A stretch of DNA of 34,087 nt, from assembly GCF_016653255.1 (NCBI RefSeq), contig NZ_NHSD01000287.1, positions 1 through 34,087 on the forward strand, written 5' to 3'. The DNA is from Rhodobaculum claviforme (GTDB lineage Bacteria; Pseudomonadota; Alphaproteobacteria; Rhodobacterales; Rhodobacteraceae). Each line of letters opens with the position of its first letter. Position 1 is the first letter of the stretch. The translations under genes and the position numbers were made by a program. Of the stretch, positions 25,077 to 34,087 are shown in pieces. The notes beneath the pieces were generated by a model. It had not been told where the DNA came from. It saw nothing but the letters and a program-made list of their open reading frames with translations, and did no database searches.

Positions 25077-25328
25077 TCAGCCCTTCGGTGCGGCGGCTTC
25101 CAGCGCATCGAGGCGCGCGCGCAGGGTGTCGTTTTCCTCGCGGGCCTTCTGGGCCATGGCGCGCACGGCGTCGAATTCCTCTCGGGTGACGAAGTCGCGA
25201 TCCGCCAGCCAGCGGTCGATCATGGAGCGGAAGGCGGTCTCGGCCTCCTCGCGGGCGCCCTGCGCCACGCCCATGGCGTTGGTCATCAGCTGGGCGAAGT
25301 CGTCGAGAATCTTGTTGCGGCTCTGCAT
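25077..25328 (-). CDS. ubiK: UbiK family ubiquinone biosynthesis accessory factor
   Basis: An 83-residue helical protein of the UbiK/BMFP family. It opens MQSRNKILDDFAQLMTNAMG, matching the amphipathic N-terminal helix, and ends with a coiled-coil (FDAVRAMAQKAREENDTLRA) that trimerises in the family. UbiK helps the UbiJ-centred ubiquinone assembly complex at the membrane under aerobic conditions. Length is normal. The gene is divergent from lgt, with a 96-base gap that must hold both promoters. The longer frame to 26438 is the antisense of lgt and is rejected. Confidence 0.88.
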   Translation of the reverse strand: MQSRNKILDDFAQLMTNAMGVAQGAREEAETAFRSMIDRWLADRDFVTREEFDAVRAMAQKAREENDTLRARLDALEAAAPKG

Positions 25329-25424
25329 GGTTGTCCCCCGCGCTCGGTCTGACCCTCCATATGGCCCGCGCACCGCGCGAGGACAAGGTTGACTTCGCCC
25401 TGTCACCGGGCGAGGCACCGCGCC

Positions 25425-26318
25425 ATGCAGGCGGTCCTCCCCTTTCCCGACATCACCCCCGAGATCTTCGCGATCGAGCTGGGCGGGATCACACTGGCGC
25501 TGCGCTGGTATGCGCTGGCGTATATCTCGGGGTTCCTGATCGGCTGGGGGGTGCTGGTGGCGCTGATGCGGCGCCCGGCGGTGTGGCCCGGCGGGCAGGC
25601 GCCGATGGCCCCCGGCGCGGTGGAGGGGCTGCTGACCTGGGTCATCGTGGGGGTGATTCTGGGCGGGCGGCTGGGCTTTGTCCTGTTCTATCAGCCCGGC
25701 CATTACCTGCGTCACCCATGGGAGGCGCTGGCGATCTGGCAGGGCGGGATGGCGTTCCACGGCGGGCTGCTGGGGGCGGCGGTGGCGGCGGCGCTGTTTG
25801 CCCGGCGCCACGGCGTTCCCGCGCTGCGGCTGGGCGATGCGATGGCGCTGGCCGCGCCTGTGGGCATCGCGCTGGGCCGGGTGGCGAATTTCATCAACGC
25901 CGAGCTGTGGGGGCGCCCCACCGATGTGCCCTGGGGCGTGGTGTTTCCCGGGCCGGCCGCGCAGGACTGCCCGCCCGCGATGATCGGCCCGATGGGGTGC
26001 GCGCGCCATCCCACCCAGCTCTATGAGGCCGGGCTGGAGGGGGTGGTGCTGGGCCTCGTTCTGCTGGGGCTGGTGGTGTGGGGGCGCGCGCTGCTGCGTC
26101 CGGGCCTCGTGACGGGGGTGTTCCTGGCGGGATACGGGCTGGCGCGGCTGGTGGTGGAGATCTGGCGCGAGGCCGACGCGCAGTTCGTGACCTTCGACAA
26201 CCCCGCGGGCCATGTCCTGCGGCTGGGCGATGCGGGGCTTCAGATGGGACAGGTGCTGTCGCTGCCGATGATCGCGCTGGGTGCGGCGCTGGTGGTCCGG
26301 GCGCTTTGGACACGATGA
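25425..26318 (+). CDS. lgt: Prolipoprotein diacylglyceryl transferase
   Basis: A 297-residue inner-membrane enzyme with about seven membrane segments that attaches diacylglycerol to the lipobox cysteine of prolipoproteins. Visible are the PEIFAIELGGITLALRWYAL start, GGRLGFVLFY, AIWQGGMAFHGG with His112, the signature GRVANFINAELWGRPTD (151-167) and CARHPTQLYEA. The signature's usual 'GRLGNF' is GRVANF here, with Ala where Gly is common. ATG 25425 is preferred since MQAVLPFPDI is the normal opening; TTG 25389 would add 12 residues. The stop overlaps the next gene (ATGA). Confidence 0.95.
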   Translation: MQAVLPFPDITPEIFAIELGGITLALRWYALAYISGFLIGWGVLVALMRRPAVWPGGQAPMAPGAVEGLLTWVIVGVILGGRLGFVLFYQPGHYLRHPWEALAIWQGGMAFHGGLLGAAVAAALFARRHGVPALRLGDAMALAAPVGIALGRVANFINAELWGRPTDVPWGVVFPGPAAQDCPPAMIGPMGCARHPTQLYEAGLEGVVLGLVLLGLVVWGRALLRPGLVTGVFLAGYGLARLVVEIWREADAQFVTFDNPAGHVLRLGDAGLQMGQVLSLPMIALGAALVVRALWTR

Positions 26319-27382
26319 CACCGCTGGCCGCGCGGCTGGTGCGGCGCATCCGGGCCGACGGCCCGATGCGCGGGGCCGACGTGATGGCGGCGTGCCTGCT
26401 GGACCCCGAGCACGGCTATTACGCCACGCGCGAGCCATTCGGCACCGCGGGCGATTTCGTCACCGCGCCCGAGATCAGCCAGATGTTCGGAGAGCTTCTG
26501 GGCCTGGCACTGGCGCAGGCCTGGATCGACCAGGGGGCCCCGGCCCGCGTGGTGCTGGCCGAACTCGGCCCCGGGCGCGGCACGCTGATGGCCGATGTGC
26601 TGCGCGCGGCGCGCGCGGTGCCGGGCTTTGCCGCGGCCGCCGAGGTGCATCTGGTGGAGGCCTCGGCCCGGCTGCGCGCGGTGCAGGCGGAGCGGCTGGG
26701 CGGGGCCGCGCGGTGGCACGACACGGTGGAGGGGTTGCCCGAGGCACCGCTGTTCCTGCTGGCCAACGAATTCTTCGACGCCCTGCCGGTGCGCCAGTTC
26801 GTCCGCCACCCCGCCGGATGGGCCGAGCGGATGGTCGGCGTGGCCGACGACGCGCTGGTGTGGGGGCTGTCACCGCCCGCGCCGCTGGCCGCGCTCGATC
26901 ACCGTCTGGACGATACCGCACCGGGCGAGGTCGTGGAGGTCTGCCCCGCAGCCCCCGGCATCATGGCGGCGGTGGCGGGGCGCATCGCGCGCCATGGCGG
27001 CGCCGCGCTGGTGATCGACTATGGCGACTGGCGCAGCCGGGGCGACACGCTCCAGGCGCTGTGGCGCGGCGCGCCCGATCCCGCGCTGGCGCACCCCGGC
27101 GCGGCCGACCTGACCGCGCATGTGGATTTCGAGCCGTTGGCCATCGCCGCCCGCGCCGCCGGAGCCGCCACCGCCGGGCCGGTGCCGCAGGGGCAGTTCC
27201 TGCGCCGCCTCGGCATCGACGCGCGTGCCGCGCGGCTTGCGCGATCGCTGACCGGGGCGGCGCTGGAATCGCACCGCGCCGCCCATCGCCGCTTGACCGA
27301 CGCGGCGGAAATGGGAACGCTGTTTAAGGTGTTGGCCGTGTATCCGCCGACGCGATCCGCCCCACCGGGATACGAGGTGTGA
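26315..27382 (+). CDS. NDUFAF7/MidA-family SAM-dependent arginine methyltransferase
   Basis: A 355-residue class I methyltransferase of the DUF185/MidA group, whose eukaryotic member NDUFAF7 methylates an arginine of complex I subunit NDUFS2. Residues 30-60 include DPEHGYYATREPFGTAGDFV then TAPEISQMFGE, the family's hallmark. The SAM loop is ELGPGRGTLMADVLRA (83-98), and FFDALPVRQF, VIDYGD and AHVDFEPLA follow. Its ATG overlaps the lgt stop and its stop overlaps the pgeF start, so the three genes are translationally coupled. A role in complex I assembly is inferred from the family. Confidence 0.92.
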   Translation: MTPLAARLVRRIRADGPMRGADVMAACLLDPEHGYYATREPFGTAGDFVTAPEISQMFGELLGLALAQAWIDQGAPARVVLAELGPGRGTLMADVLRAARAVPGFAAAAEVHLVEASARLRAVQAERLGGAARWHDTVEGLPEAPLFLLANEFFDALPVRQFVRHPAGWAERMVGVADDALVWGLSPPAPLAALDHRLDDTAPGEVVEVCPAAPGIMAAVAGRIARHGGAALVIDYGDWRSRGDTLQALWRGAPDPALAHPGAADLTAHVDFEPLAIAARAAGAATAGPVPQGQFLRRLGIDARAARLARSLTGAALESHRAAHRRLTDAAEMGTLFKVLAVYPPTRSAPPGYEV

Positions 27383-28134
27383 TGCTCGAGATCCTGACCT
27401 CCCGCACGCTGGCGCCGCTGCGCCACGGGTTCTTTACCCGCAAGGGAGGGGCCTCGTCGGGGGTGTTCGCGGGGCTGAACTGCGGGCCGGGGTCGTCGGA
27501 CCAGTCGGCGGTGGTCAGCATCAACCGCGCCCGGGTGGCCGGGGCGCTGGGGGTGGCGCCCGACCGGCTGGTGTCGATGAACCAGGTGCACTCGGCCGAT
27601 GTGGTGACCGTCTCCGGCCCGCTGGCGGAGCGTCCGCGCGCCGACGCGATGGTGACGGCCACGCGGGGGCTGGCGCTGGCGGTGCTGACGGCGGATTGCC
27701 AGCCGGTGCTGCTGGCGGACCCCGCCGCCGGGGTGGTCGGCGCGGCCCATGCGGGCTGGCGCGGCGCGCTGTCGGGCGTGCTGGAGGCGACGGTGGCGGC
27801 CATGGCCGCGCTGGGGGCCGATCCCGCGCGCATGGTGGCCGTGATCGGCCCCACCATCAGCCAGCGCGCCTATGAGGTCGGCCCGGAGATGCTCGAGGCG
27901 TTCATGGACGCCGACCCCGGCCACGCGCGGTTCTTTGCGCGGGGCGCGGGCGACAGGCTGCTGTTCGACCTGCCGGGCTTCGGGCTGTCGCGGCTGCGCG
28001 CGGCGGGGGTGGGCACGGCGGAATGGACGCGCCACTGCACCTATGCCGATCCGGGCCTGTTCTACTCCTACCGCCGCGCCACCCATGGCGGCGAGGCCGA
28101 TTATGGCCGGCTGATCTCGGCGATCCGGCTGTAG
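27382..28134 (+). CDS. pgeF: Peptidoglycan editing factor PgeF / multicopper polyphenol oxidase-like YfiH
   Basis: A 250-residue YfiH/LACC1-family protein. The zinc-binding triad is visible at His70 (MNQVHSADV), Cys106 (TADCQPVLL) and His123 (AAHAGWRG). The N-terminal [19 protein letters not shown] and C-terminal [15 protein letters not shown] are also standard. Bacterial members correct mis-made peptidoglycan precursors, and members also show purine nucleoside phosphorylase activity; which applies here is not known. ATG 27382 overlaps the previous stop (TGATG); a GTG three bases earlier is the alternative. Confidence 0.93.
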   Translation: MLEILTSRTLAPLRHGFFTRKGGASSGVFAGLNCGPGSSDQSAVVSINRARVAGALGVAPDRLVSMNQVHSADVVTVSGPLAERPRADAMVTATRGLALAVLTADCQPVLLADPAAGVVGAAHAGWRGALSGVLEATVAAMAALGADPARMVAVIGPTISQRAYEVGPEMLEAFMDADPGHARFFARGAGDRLLFDLPGFGLSRLRAAGVGTAEWTRHCTYADPGLFYSYRRATHGGEADYGRLISAIRL

Positions 28135-28223
28135 AGGCACGGTATGCATCAGCATGCCGATTGCGCGCCCCGCCGCCCCACGCTATGCACCCCGCGACAT
28201 CGCCGCACGGGAGAGACGCCGCC

Positions 28224-29618
<1,395 letters not shown>

Positions 29619-29664
29619 GGGCGCGGCCCTTGCCAGCGCCGGGGCCGCCGGCGCAGGATGGGGC

Positions 29665-29709
29665 GGCATCGGCAGTGGCGACATCGGCAGTGGGGGTATC
29701 GGCATGGGC
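29665..29709 (+). repeat. Three tandem 15-base repeats before the DUF4169 gene
   Basis: Units GGCATCGGCAGTGGC, GACATCGGCAGTGGG and GGTATCGGCATGGGC lie end to end. The last unit contains the ATG of the DUF4169 gene and part of its ribosome region. The first two differ at two positions. They could affect translation of the gene by copy-number change, or be a chance expansion of glycine-coding triplets. Confidence 0.6.
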
Positions 29710-29916
29710 GATCTGGTCAACCTGAACCGCGCGCGCAAGGTCCGCGCCCGGACCGCCGCGCGCACGGCGGCCGACGCCAACGCCGCCCGGCACGGCCGCA
29801 CCCGGGCCGAGCGTCAGGCCGAGGCCCGGCGCGCCGCCGACGCCGCCGCGCGGCTGGACGGCCACCGCCGTGACGACGCGGGCGCCGGGGAAGGGGACGA
29901 ATGGGCCGACCGCTGA
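29704..29916 (+). CDS. DUF4169 family protein
   Basis: A 70-residue, highly charged, Ala/Arg-rich helical protein. The start MGDLVNLNRARKVRART is the DUF4169 hallmark, and NAARHGRTRAERQAEARRAA follows. These proteins are found almost only in alphaproteobacteria beside fumC and a ribbon-helix-helix gene, as here. Function is unknown; the charge pattern would allow nucleic-acid or protein binding, which is speculation. The last 16 bases overlap the RHH gene start. Confidence 0.83.
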   Translation: MGDLVNLNRARKVRARTAARTAADANAARHGRTRAERQAEARRAADAAARLDGHRRDDAGAGEGDEWADR

Positions 29917-30167
29917 AACGCTCGCTGACGCTGCTGGGGCATGCGACCTCCGTCTCCATGGAGACGGAGTTCTGGCGCGCCTTCCGCCGCATCGCCGAGG
30001 ACCGCGGCATGGCGCTGAACGCGCTGGCGGCGGAAATCGACGCACAGCGCGGCCCCGACACCGGGCTGGCCAGCGCGATCCGGGTGTTCGTGCTGGCGGA
30101 GCTGGAGCGCCGGCTGGACCAGCGCCCCGATCAGCGGTCCGATCAGCGCTCTGGCGGGATCGAATAG
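29901..30167 (+). CDS. Ribbon-helix-helix domain protein
   Basis: An 88-residue protein with an RHH_4-type fold. A short strand with RSLTLLGHATSVSMETEFWR is followed by two helices (IAEDRGMALNALAAEID and ASAIRVFVLAELERRL), as in small DNA-binding RHH proteins. The end carries three Asp-Gln-Arg repeats (DQRPDQRSDQRS) encoded by 12-base repeats. It overlaps the DUF4169 gene by 16 bases, so it is coupled to it. The last 25 bases overlap the end of the convergent thioesterase gene. Target sites are not known. Confidence 0.85.
   Translation: MGRPLKRSLTLLGHATSVSMETEFWRAFRRIAEDRGMALNALAAEIDAQRGPDTGLASAIRVFVLAELERRLDQRPDQRSDQRSGGIE
30117..30152 (+). repeat. Three tandem 12-base repeats at the convergent gene overlap
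   Basis: Units GACCAGCGCCCC, GATCAGCGGTCC and GATCAGCGCTCT each encode Asp-Gln-Arg plus one more residue at the end of the RHH protein. The third unit also includes the stop region of the convergent thioesterase gene on the other strand, so a repeat-number change would touch both genes. Confidence 0.6.
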
Positions 30168-30565
30168 GTCAGGCTGGCGCGCGCGACCACCGCCTCGGCC
30201 CCGGCCGAGCGGATCAGCACGTCCCCCACCGCCAGCACGCGGCCGAGCTTCAAGAGCCGCGCCTCGGCCACCAGATCGACGCCGGCGGCGGGCTTGCGCA
30301 TGAAGTCGATCGCCGCCGAGGTCGTCACCGTCAGCGCCTTGGGCCCGATCCGCGCCAGGATCGCGCAATAGATCGCCAGATCCGCCAGCGCAAAGATGTT
30401 GGGCCCCGACACCGTGCCGCCCGGGCGCAGGTGCCGATCCGCCACCCGCAGCCGCACCGTCACCCCGTCGGCACCCACGGCGTCCACCGCGAAATCCGCC
30501 GCCACCTGCGGAAACTCCACGGCCAGAAACGCCTCCAGCGCGCCCGCGTCCATCGCCAGATCCAT
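30143..30565 (-). CDS. PaaI-type hotdog-fold thioesterase
   Basis: A 140-residue single hotdog domain, the size of PaaI/YbgC-type acyl-CoA thioesterases. Residues 46-67 (LRPGGTVSGPNIFALADLAI) match the hotdog helix and its flanking loop, with Asp62 as the candidate catalytic residue. TTSAAIDFMRKPAAGVDLVA and the following strands complete the fold. The substrate is not known. ATG 30565 follows an AGGGGGAAGG site. It is convergent with the RHH gene (25-base overlap at their ends) and divergent from the enoyl-CoA hydratase gene 60 bases away, which suggests a shared CoA-linked theme. Confidence 0.85.
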   Translation of the reverse strand: MDLAMDAGALEAFLAVEFPQVAADFAVDAVGADGVTVRLRVADRHLRPGGTVSGPNIFALADLAIYCAILARIGPKALTVTTSAAIDFMRKPAAGVDLVAEARLLKLGRVLAVGDVLIRSAGAEAVVARASLTYSIPPER

Positions 30566-30625
30566 GCCCTTCCCCCCTCGCTGCCCGTCCCCTATGGTTT
30601 CGCCGGGCCGAGGAGGATGTGCAAG

Positions 30626-31414
30626 ATGACCGATCTTTTGCTGCGCGAGGATGCGGGCGGGGTGGCCACGCTGACGCTGAACAGCCCCGCCAACCTGAAT
30701 GCATTGTCGGACGCGATGCTGGCGGCGCTGATGGAGGCGCTGGTGGCACTCGATGGCGACGATACGGTGCGCGCGGTGGTGCTACGCGGCGCGGGCAAGG
30801 CGTTCTGCGCGGGCCACGACCTGAAGGAGATGCAGGCCGGACGGCAGGCCGAGGACGGCGGGCGCGCCTATTTCGGCGATCTGTTCACCCGCTGCGCGGC
30901 GGTGATGCAGGCCATCGGCCAGCTGCCGCAGCCGGTGATCGCGCAGGTCCACGGCATCGCCACCGCCGCTGGCTGTCAGCTGGTGGCCTCGTGCGACATG
31001 GCGGTGGCGGCCGAGGGCACGCGGTTCGGCGTCAACGGGGTGAACATCGGGCTGTTCTGCTCCACGCCGATGGCGGCGCTCAGCCGCAACATCCCGCGCA
31101 AGCAGGCGTTCGAGATGCTGACCACCGGCGGCTTCATCGACGCCACCCGCGCCGAGGCGCTGGGCCTCGTGAACCGCGTCGTCCCGCCCGAGGCGCTGGC
31201 GGCCGAGGCGCAGGCGCTGGCGGACACCGTCGCGGGCAAGCTGGGCGCCGCCGTGCGCATCGGCAAGCGCGCGTTCTATGACCAGCTGGAGATGGGCCTG
31301 TCGGACGCCTATGCCCACACCGGCGCGGTGATGGTGGACAACATGCTGTGGCGCGACACCGCCGAGGGCATCCAGGCCTTCATCGAAAAGCGCCCCCCCG
31401 ACTGGCGCGCGTAA
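30626..31414 (+). CDS. Enoyl-CoA hydratase/isomerase family protein, ECHDC3-like
   Basis: A 262-residue crotonase-fold protein. Oxyanion-hole elements are GKAFCAGHDLKEM (about 57-69) and the helix HGIATAAGCQLVASCDMAVA (about 111-130). The stretch NIGLFCSTPMAALSRNIPRK is the pattern of ECHDC3-type members rather than classical hydratases, which carry a catalytic Glu in this region. The reaction is therefore uncertain and could be a non-hydratase crotonase activity. ATG 30626 follows AGGAGG by nine bases; the ATG at 30617 touches that site and is unlikely. Confidence 0.9.
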   Translation: MTDLLLREDAGGVATLTLNSPANLNALSDAMLAALMEALVALDGDDTVRAVVLRGAGKAFCAGHDLKEMQAGRQAEDGGRAYFGDLFTRCAAVMQAIGQLPQPVIAQVHGIATAAGCQLVASCDMAVAAEGTRFGVNGVNIGLFCSTPMAALSRNIPRKQAFEMLTTGGFIDATRAEALGLVNRVVPPEALAAEAQALADTVAGKLGAAVRIGKRAFYDQLEMGLSDAYAHTGAVMVDNMLWRDTAEGIQAFIEKRPPDWRA

Positions 31415-31443
31415 CGCCGGGGCCGCACGCGACAGCCCCGGCG
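31415..31443 (+). terminator. Hairpin directly after the enoyl-CoA hydratase stop
   Basis: CGCCGGGGC (31415-31423) and GCCCCGGCG (31435-31443) pair perfectly over nine bases around an 11-base loop, starting at the base after TAA. No T-run follows, so this is at best a weak or T-independent terminator. A promoter-like GCGACA-N17-TAGGCT (31429-31457) for the BLUF gene overlaps its right arm. Confidence 0.5.
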
Positions 31444-31477
31444 CGCTGTGCTAGGCTGGGCGGGTTAGGAGTGTGTC

Positions 31478-31870
31478 ATGCTGGCCAGCCTGGCTTACGC
31501 GAGCCTGTCGCGCATCCCCGCCTTTTCGCCCGGGATGCTGGACCTTGTGCGCAGCTGCCTGGCGCGCAACCCGGCGCTGGGGCTGACCGGGGGCCTCTAT
31601 TTCGACGGGGTGCAGTTCTATCAGGTGCTGGAGGGCCCGCCCGACGCGGTGGAGGGGATGTTCGCCACCATCGCCGCCGACCCGCGCCACCACGCCGTGC
31701 AGCGGCTGTGGGACGGGCCGATCGTGCGGCGCCGTTTCGGCGACTGGGCGATGAAGTTCCTCGATGGCAGCGCGCGGGACACGGGCCTGCGCGACCGCTT
31801 CGGCTATGACAGCGCGCTGCGGGCGGGCGCCGACCAGGACGACCGCATCACCCGGCTGATGCGGGCCTGA
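31478..31870 (+). CDS. Short BLUF-domain blue-light receptor
   Basis: A 130-residue single-domain BLUF protein, an FAD-binding blue-light sensor. The positions that matter in AppA (Tyr21, Asn45, Gln63, Trp104, Met106) appear here at a constant offset of 14: Tyr7 (LAYAS), Asn31, Gln49 (FYQVLEGP), Trp90 and Met92 (FGDWAMKF). The fold therefore looks photochemically competent. No output domain is attached; short BLUF proteins act by binding a partner. ATG 31478 follows AGGAG by seven bases. It sits in its own promoter context between the hydratase gene and rnr, and no obvious partner is adjacent. Confidence 0.93.
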   Translation: MLASLAYASLSRIPAFSPGMLDLVRSCLARNPALGLTGGLYFDGVQFYQVLEGPPDAVEGMFATIAADPRHHAVQRLWDGPIVRRRFGDWAMKFLDGSARDTGLRDRFGYDSALRAGADQDDRITRLMRA

Positions 31871-31899
31871 GGCGCGGGCGACAGCGCGAATGCCCCATG

Positions 31900-31917
31900 A
31901 CGCGGGCCGACCCGCGT
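31900..31917. repeat. Hairpin upstream of rnr
   Basis: ACGCGGG, a four-base loop CCGA and CCCGCGT form a perfect seven-pair stem 16 bases before the rnr ATG and 30 bases after the BLUF stop. It could end the BLUF transcript or sit in the rnr leader or promoter. Confidence 0.45.
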
Positions 31918-31932
31918 GCTAGTTGGCACGGC

Positions 31933-34087
31933 ATGACACGCATCCCCTCCGCCGACGCCCTGCGCGCCTGGATCACCGAGAACCCCGACGCGACCTCCAA
32001 GCGCGAGATCGCCCGCGCCTTCGGGCTGAAGGGCGCGGCGCACACCGAACTCAAGCGCGCCCTGCGCGCGCTGGAGGAGGAAGGGCTGATCACCCCGCGC
32101 CGCGCGCGCGGGCCGCGCCGCCCCGACCGCCTGCCCCCCGTGGCCGTGCTGCGGATGGAGGGGGCGGACGCCGACGGCGATCTGTTCGCCCGCCCGATGG
32201 AGTGGCACGGCGACGGCCCCGCGCCGCGCATCCTGATGATCACCCGGCCCGGCGATCCCGCCCTGGGCGCGGGGGATCGGGTGCTGGCCAAGCTTACCCC
32301 CGTACACGCCGACGACCACACCCACCAGGGCCACCTGATCCGACGGCTGGAGGCCGGACCCCGCCGCGTGCTGGGCGTGTTCCGCACCGGCCCCGAGGGC
32401 GGCCGCATCCTGCCGGTTGACAAGGGCGCGGGCCGCGAATGGCGCGTCTTCGCCGGCGACACCGACGGCGCCGAGGACGGCGAGCTGGTGGAGGCCGCCC
32501 TTGCCGGCCCCGCCCGGCTGGGCCTGCCGCGCGCGCGCATCACCGCGCGGCTGGGCGATCCGATGGCGCCCAAGTCGGTGTCGCTGATCGCCATCCACCA
32601 GTACGGCCTGCGCCACGCCTTCCCCGACGACGTGCTGGACGAGGCCGAGGCCGCCCCCCCCCTCGACGGCGCCACCCCGGGCGAGGATCTGCGCGCCCTG
32701 CCCTTCATCACCATCGACCCGGCCGATGCGCGCGATCACGACGACGCCGTGGTCGCCCACCCCGACGACGACCCCGCCAACCCCGGCGGCCACATCGTCT
32801 GGGTCGCCATCGCCGATGTCGCCCGCTACGTCCGCCCCGGCACCGCGCTGGACCACGAGGCCGTGTTGCGCGGCAACTCCGCCTATTTCCCCGACCGGGT
32901 GGTGCCGATGCTGCCCGAGCGGCTGTCGGCCGACCTGTGCTCGCTGGTCGAGGGCGAGGACCGCCCCGTCATGGCCGTGCGCCTGACGCTGCGCGCCGAC
33001 GGCACCAAGCGCGCGCACCGCTTCGCGCGCGGCACGATCCGCTGCCGCGCTGGCCTCAGCTACGAACAGTTCCAGGCCGCCGCCGACGCGGGCACCGAGC
33101 CGCTGGAGGTGCCTGTGGTGGCCCCGCTCTATGCCGCCTATGCCGCCGCCGCCGCGGCGCGCGACGCCCGCGGCCCGCTGGACCTGGACCTGCCGGAGCG
33201 TGAGATCACGCTGTCGGACGCGGGCGACGTCGTCTCGGTCGGCTTTCGCGCCCGCCTCGCCGCGCACCGCCTGATCGAGGAATTCATGGTGCTGGCCAAC
33301 GTCGCCGCCGCCGAGGAGCTGGTGTCCCGCCGCAGTCCCCTGATCTTCCGCGTCCACGACACCCCCGCGCCCGAGCGGGTGGAGGCCCTGCGCGAGGTCG
33401 CAGAGGCCTCCGGCCTCGCCTTCGCGCCCGGTCAGATCATGCAGGCCCGCGCCCTGAACCGCCTGCTGGCGCAGGCCGAGGGCACCGAGGTCGATGAACT
33501 CATCAACATGGCCACCCTGCGGGCCATGGCGCAGGCGGTCTACAGCCCTGACAATCTGGGCCATTTCGGCCTTTCGCTGGGGGCGTACGCGCATTTCACC
33601 TCGCCCATCCGCCGCTATGCCGACCTGATCGTGCACCGCGCCCTGATCCGGGCCCATGGCTGGGGCGACGACGGCCTGAGCGACGCCGAGGCCGACCGGC
33701 TGGAGGCCACCGCCAGGCACATCTCCGAAACCGAACGCACCGCGATGGCGGCCGAACGCGACACCGCCGACCGCTACCTCGCGGCCTATCTGTCGGAGCG
33801 CGTGGGCGAGATCATCGGCGGCCGTGTGGCGGGCGTGAACCGCGCGGGGCTGTTCGTCCGCCTCGACGGCACCGGCGCCGACGGGCTGGTGCCGCTGCGC
33901 ACGCTGGGGGCGGAGTTCTTCCGCCTCGACCCGGACGCGCAGACCGTCACCGGCACCGAAACCGGCCGGGTCATCGCGCTTGGCGACCGCGTGCAGGTCC
34001 GCCTGGCCGAGGCCGACCCCATCAGCGGCGGCCTCCTGCTGGAGATGACCGAGCACGAGGGCTCCTCCCTGCCCCGCCCGCGCCGCA
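31933..34087 (+). CDS. rnr: Ribonuclease R (partial, runs off the right edge)
   Basis: At least 718 residues of RNase R, a 3'-to-5' exoribonuclease that degrades structured RNA. The N-terminal winged helix has SKREIARAFGLKGAAHTELK. The catalytic RNB domain has FITIDPADARDHDDAV with the four metal-binding Asp residues at 262, 268, 270 and 271, the same spacing as in E. coli RNase R. Further on are YFPDRVVPMLPERLS, EEFMVLANVAAAEEL, HFTSPIRRYADLIVHRAL and an S1 domain near the end (GRVAGVNRAGLFVRLD). The frame is open to the last base, so only the C-terminal tail is missing. No ribosome site precedes ATG 31933. Confidence 0.96.
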   Translation, partial: MTRIPSADALRAWITENPDATSKREIARAFGLKGAAHTELKRALRALEEEGLITPRRARGPRRPDRLPPVAVLRMEGADADGDLFARPMEWHGDGPAPRILMITRPGDPALGAGDRVLAKLTPVHADDHTHQGHLIRRLEAGPRRVLGVFRTGPEGGRILPVDKGAGREWRVFAGDTDGAEDGELVEAALAGPARLGLPRARITARLGDPMAPKSVSLIAIHQYGLRHAFPDDVLDEAEAAPPLDGATPGEDLRALPFITIDPADARDHDDAVVAHPDDDPANPGGHIVWVAIADVARYVRPGTALDHEAVLRGNSAYFPDRVVPMLPERLSADLCSLVEGEDRPVMAVRLTLRADGTKRAHRFARGTIRCRAGLSYEQFQAAADAGTEPLEVPVVAPLYAAYAAAAAARDARGPLDLDLPEREITLSDAGDVVSVGFRARLAAHRLIEEFMVLANVAAAEELVSRRSPLIFRVHDTPAPERVEALREVAEASGLAFAPGQIMQARALNRLLAQAEGTEVDELINMATLRAMAQAVYSPDNLGHFGLSLGAYAHFTSPIRRYADLIVHRALIRAHGWGDDGLSDAEADRLEATARHISETERTAMAAERDTADRYLAAYLSERVGEIIGGRVAGVNRAGLFVRLDGTGADGLVPLRTLGAEFFRLDPDAQTVTGTETGRVIALGDRVQVRLAEADPISGGLLLEMTEHEGSSLPRPRR

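Noticed and set aside
25329-26438. Long upstream extension of the ubiK frame
   Set aside because: It is antisense to lgt; ubiK of normal length starts at 25328.
29870-30625. Long upstream extension of the enoyl-CoA hydratase frame
   Set aside because: It runs antisense through the thioesterase gene; the AGGAGG site before 30626 decides the start.
31804-34056. A 750-residue minus-strand open frame
   Set aside because: It is the shadow of rnr, whose catalytic motifs read on the plus strand.

Overview
The window is a GC-rich chromosomal segment (roughly 70% G+C by eye) from an alphaproteobacterium, most likely a Rhodobacterales/Rhodobacteraceae-type organism. The indications are two exported proteins with VPLPA-type C-terminal sorting signals, a fumC / DUF4169 / ribbon-helix-helix cluster, a UbiK-Lgt-NDUFAF7-PgeF block, and an ECF sigma factor with a DUF1109 (NrsF) anti-sigma factor. 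This is inference from gene content; there is no rRNA or other marker to fix the genus.

Left part (1-4567). The window opens inside the last codons of what looks like an IS256-family transposase, followed by about 890 bases without a convincing gene but with a strong imperfect hairpin. A BCCT-family osmolyte transporter follows (981-2657). Next comes about 1.9 kb of decayed DNA holding a recognisable piece of a DUF4011-type superfamily 1 helicase on the minus strand, with a ruined Walker B motif. Together this looks like an insertion and decay zone.

Metal-stress region (4568-8368). This is the most interesting part. A minus-strand pair encodes an ECF sigma factor (SigF-like) and its membrane anti-sigma factor NrsF. 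Divergent to it is a four-gene plus-strand operon: a small secreted four-cysteine DUF2282 protein (BufA1-type bufferin precursor), a DUF692/MNIO enzyme (BufB), a DUF2063 partner (BufC) and a DoxX-family membrane protein. This is the layout of the Caulobacter gig/bufferin system, in which a ribosomally made, cysteine-modified peptide sequesters copper or gold in the periplasm. Both divergent units carry a GTAAC-type -35 element exactly 16 bases from a CGA-type -10 element, so I infer that one sigma factor drives both sides.

Middle (8540-22225). An unusual surface protein joins an ice-binding (DUF3494) domain to an autotransporter barrel. After it come a relic of IS21-type istA/istB genes, a small exported protein, a class II DAHP synthase, a DUF924 protein, an MFS transporter, queA, a tiny DUF2256 zinc-ribbon protein, an unknown membrane protein, pheS, a hexapeptide acetyltransferase, an Aer-like PAS sensor with a small partner, a DsbA-like oxidoreductase and a BKACE (DUF849) enzyme.

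Right part (22425-34087). Two tandem VPLPA/PEP-CTERM-type exported proteins each have an AT-rich, repeat-bearing upstream region. They are followed by a GntR/FCD regulator and ubiK, divergent from lgt-NDUFAF7-pgeF, which are translationally coupled. Then come fumC, DUF4169, an RHH protein, a convergent hotdog thioesterase, an ECHDC3-like enoyl-CoA hydratase, a short BLUF blue-light receptor and rnr (RNase R), which runs off the right edge. No tRNA, rRNA or CRISPR array was found.
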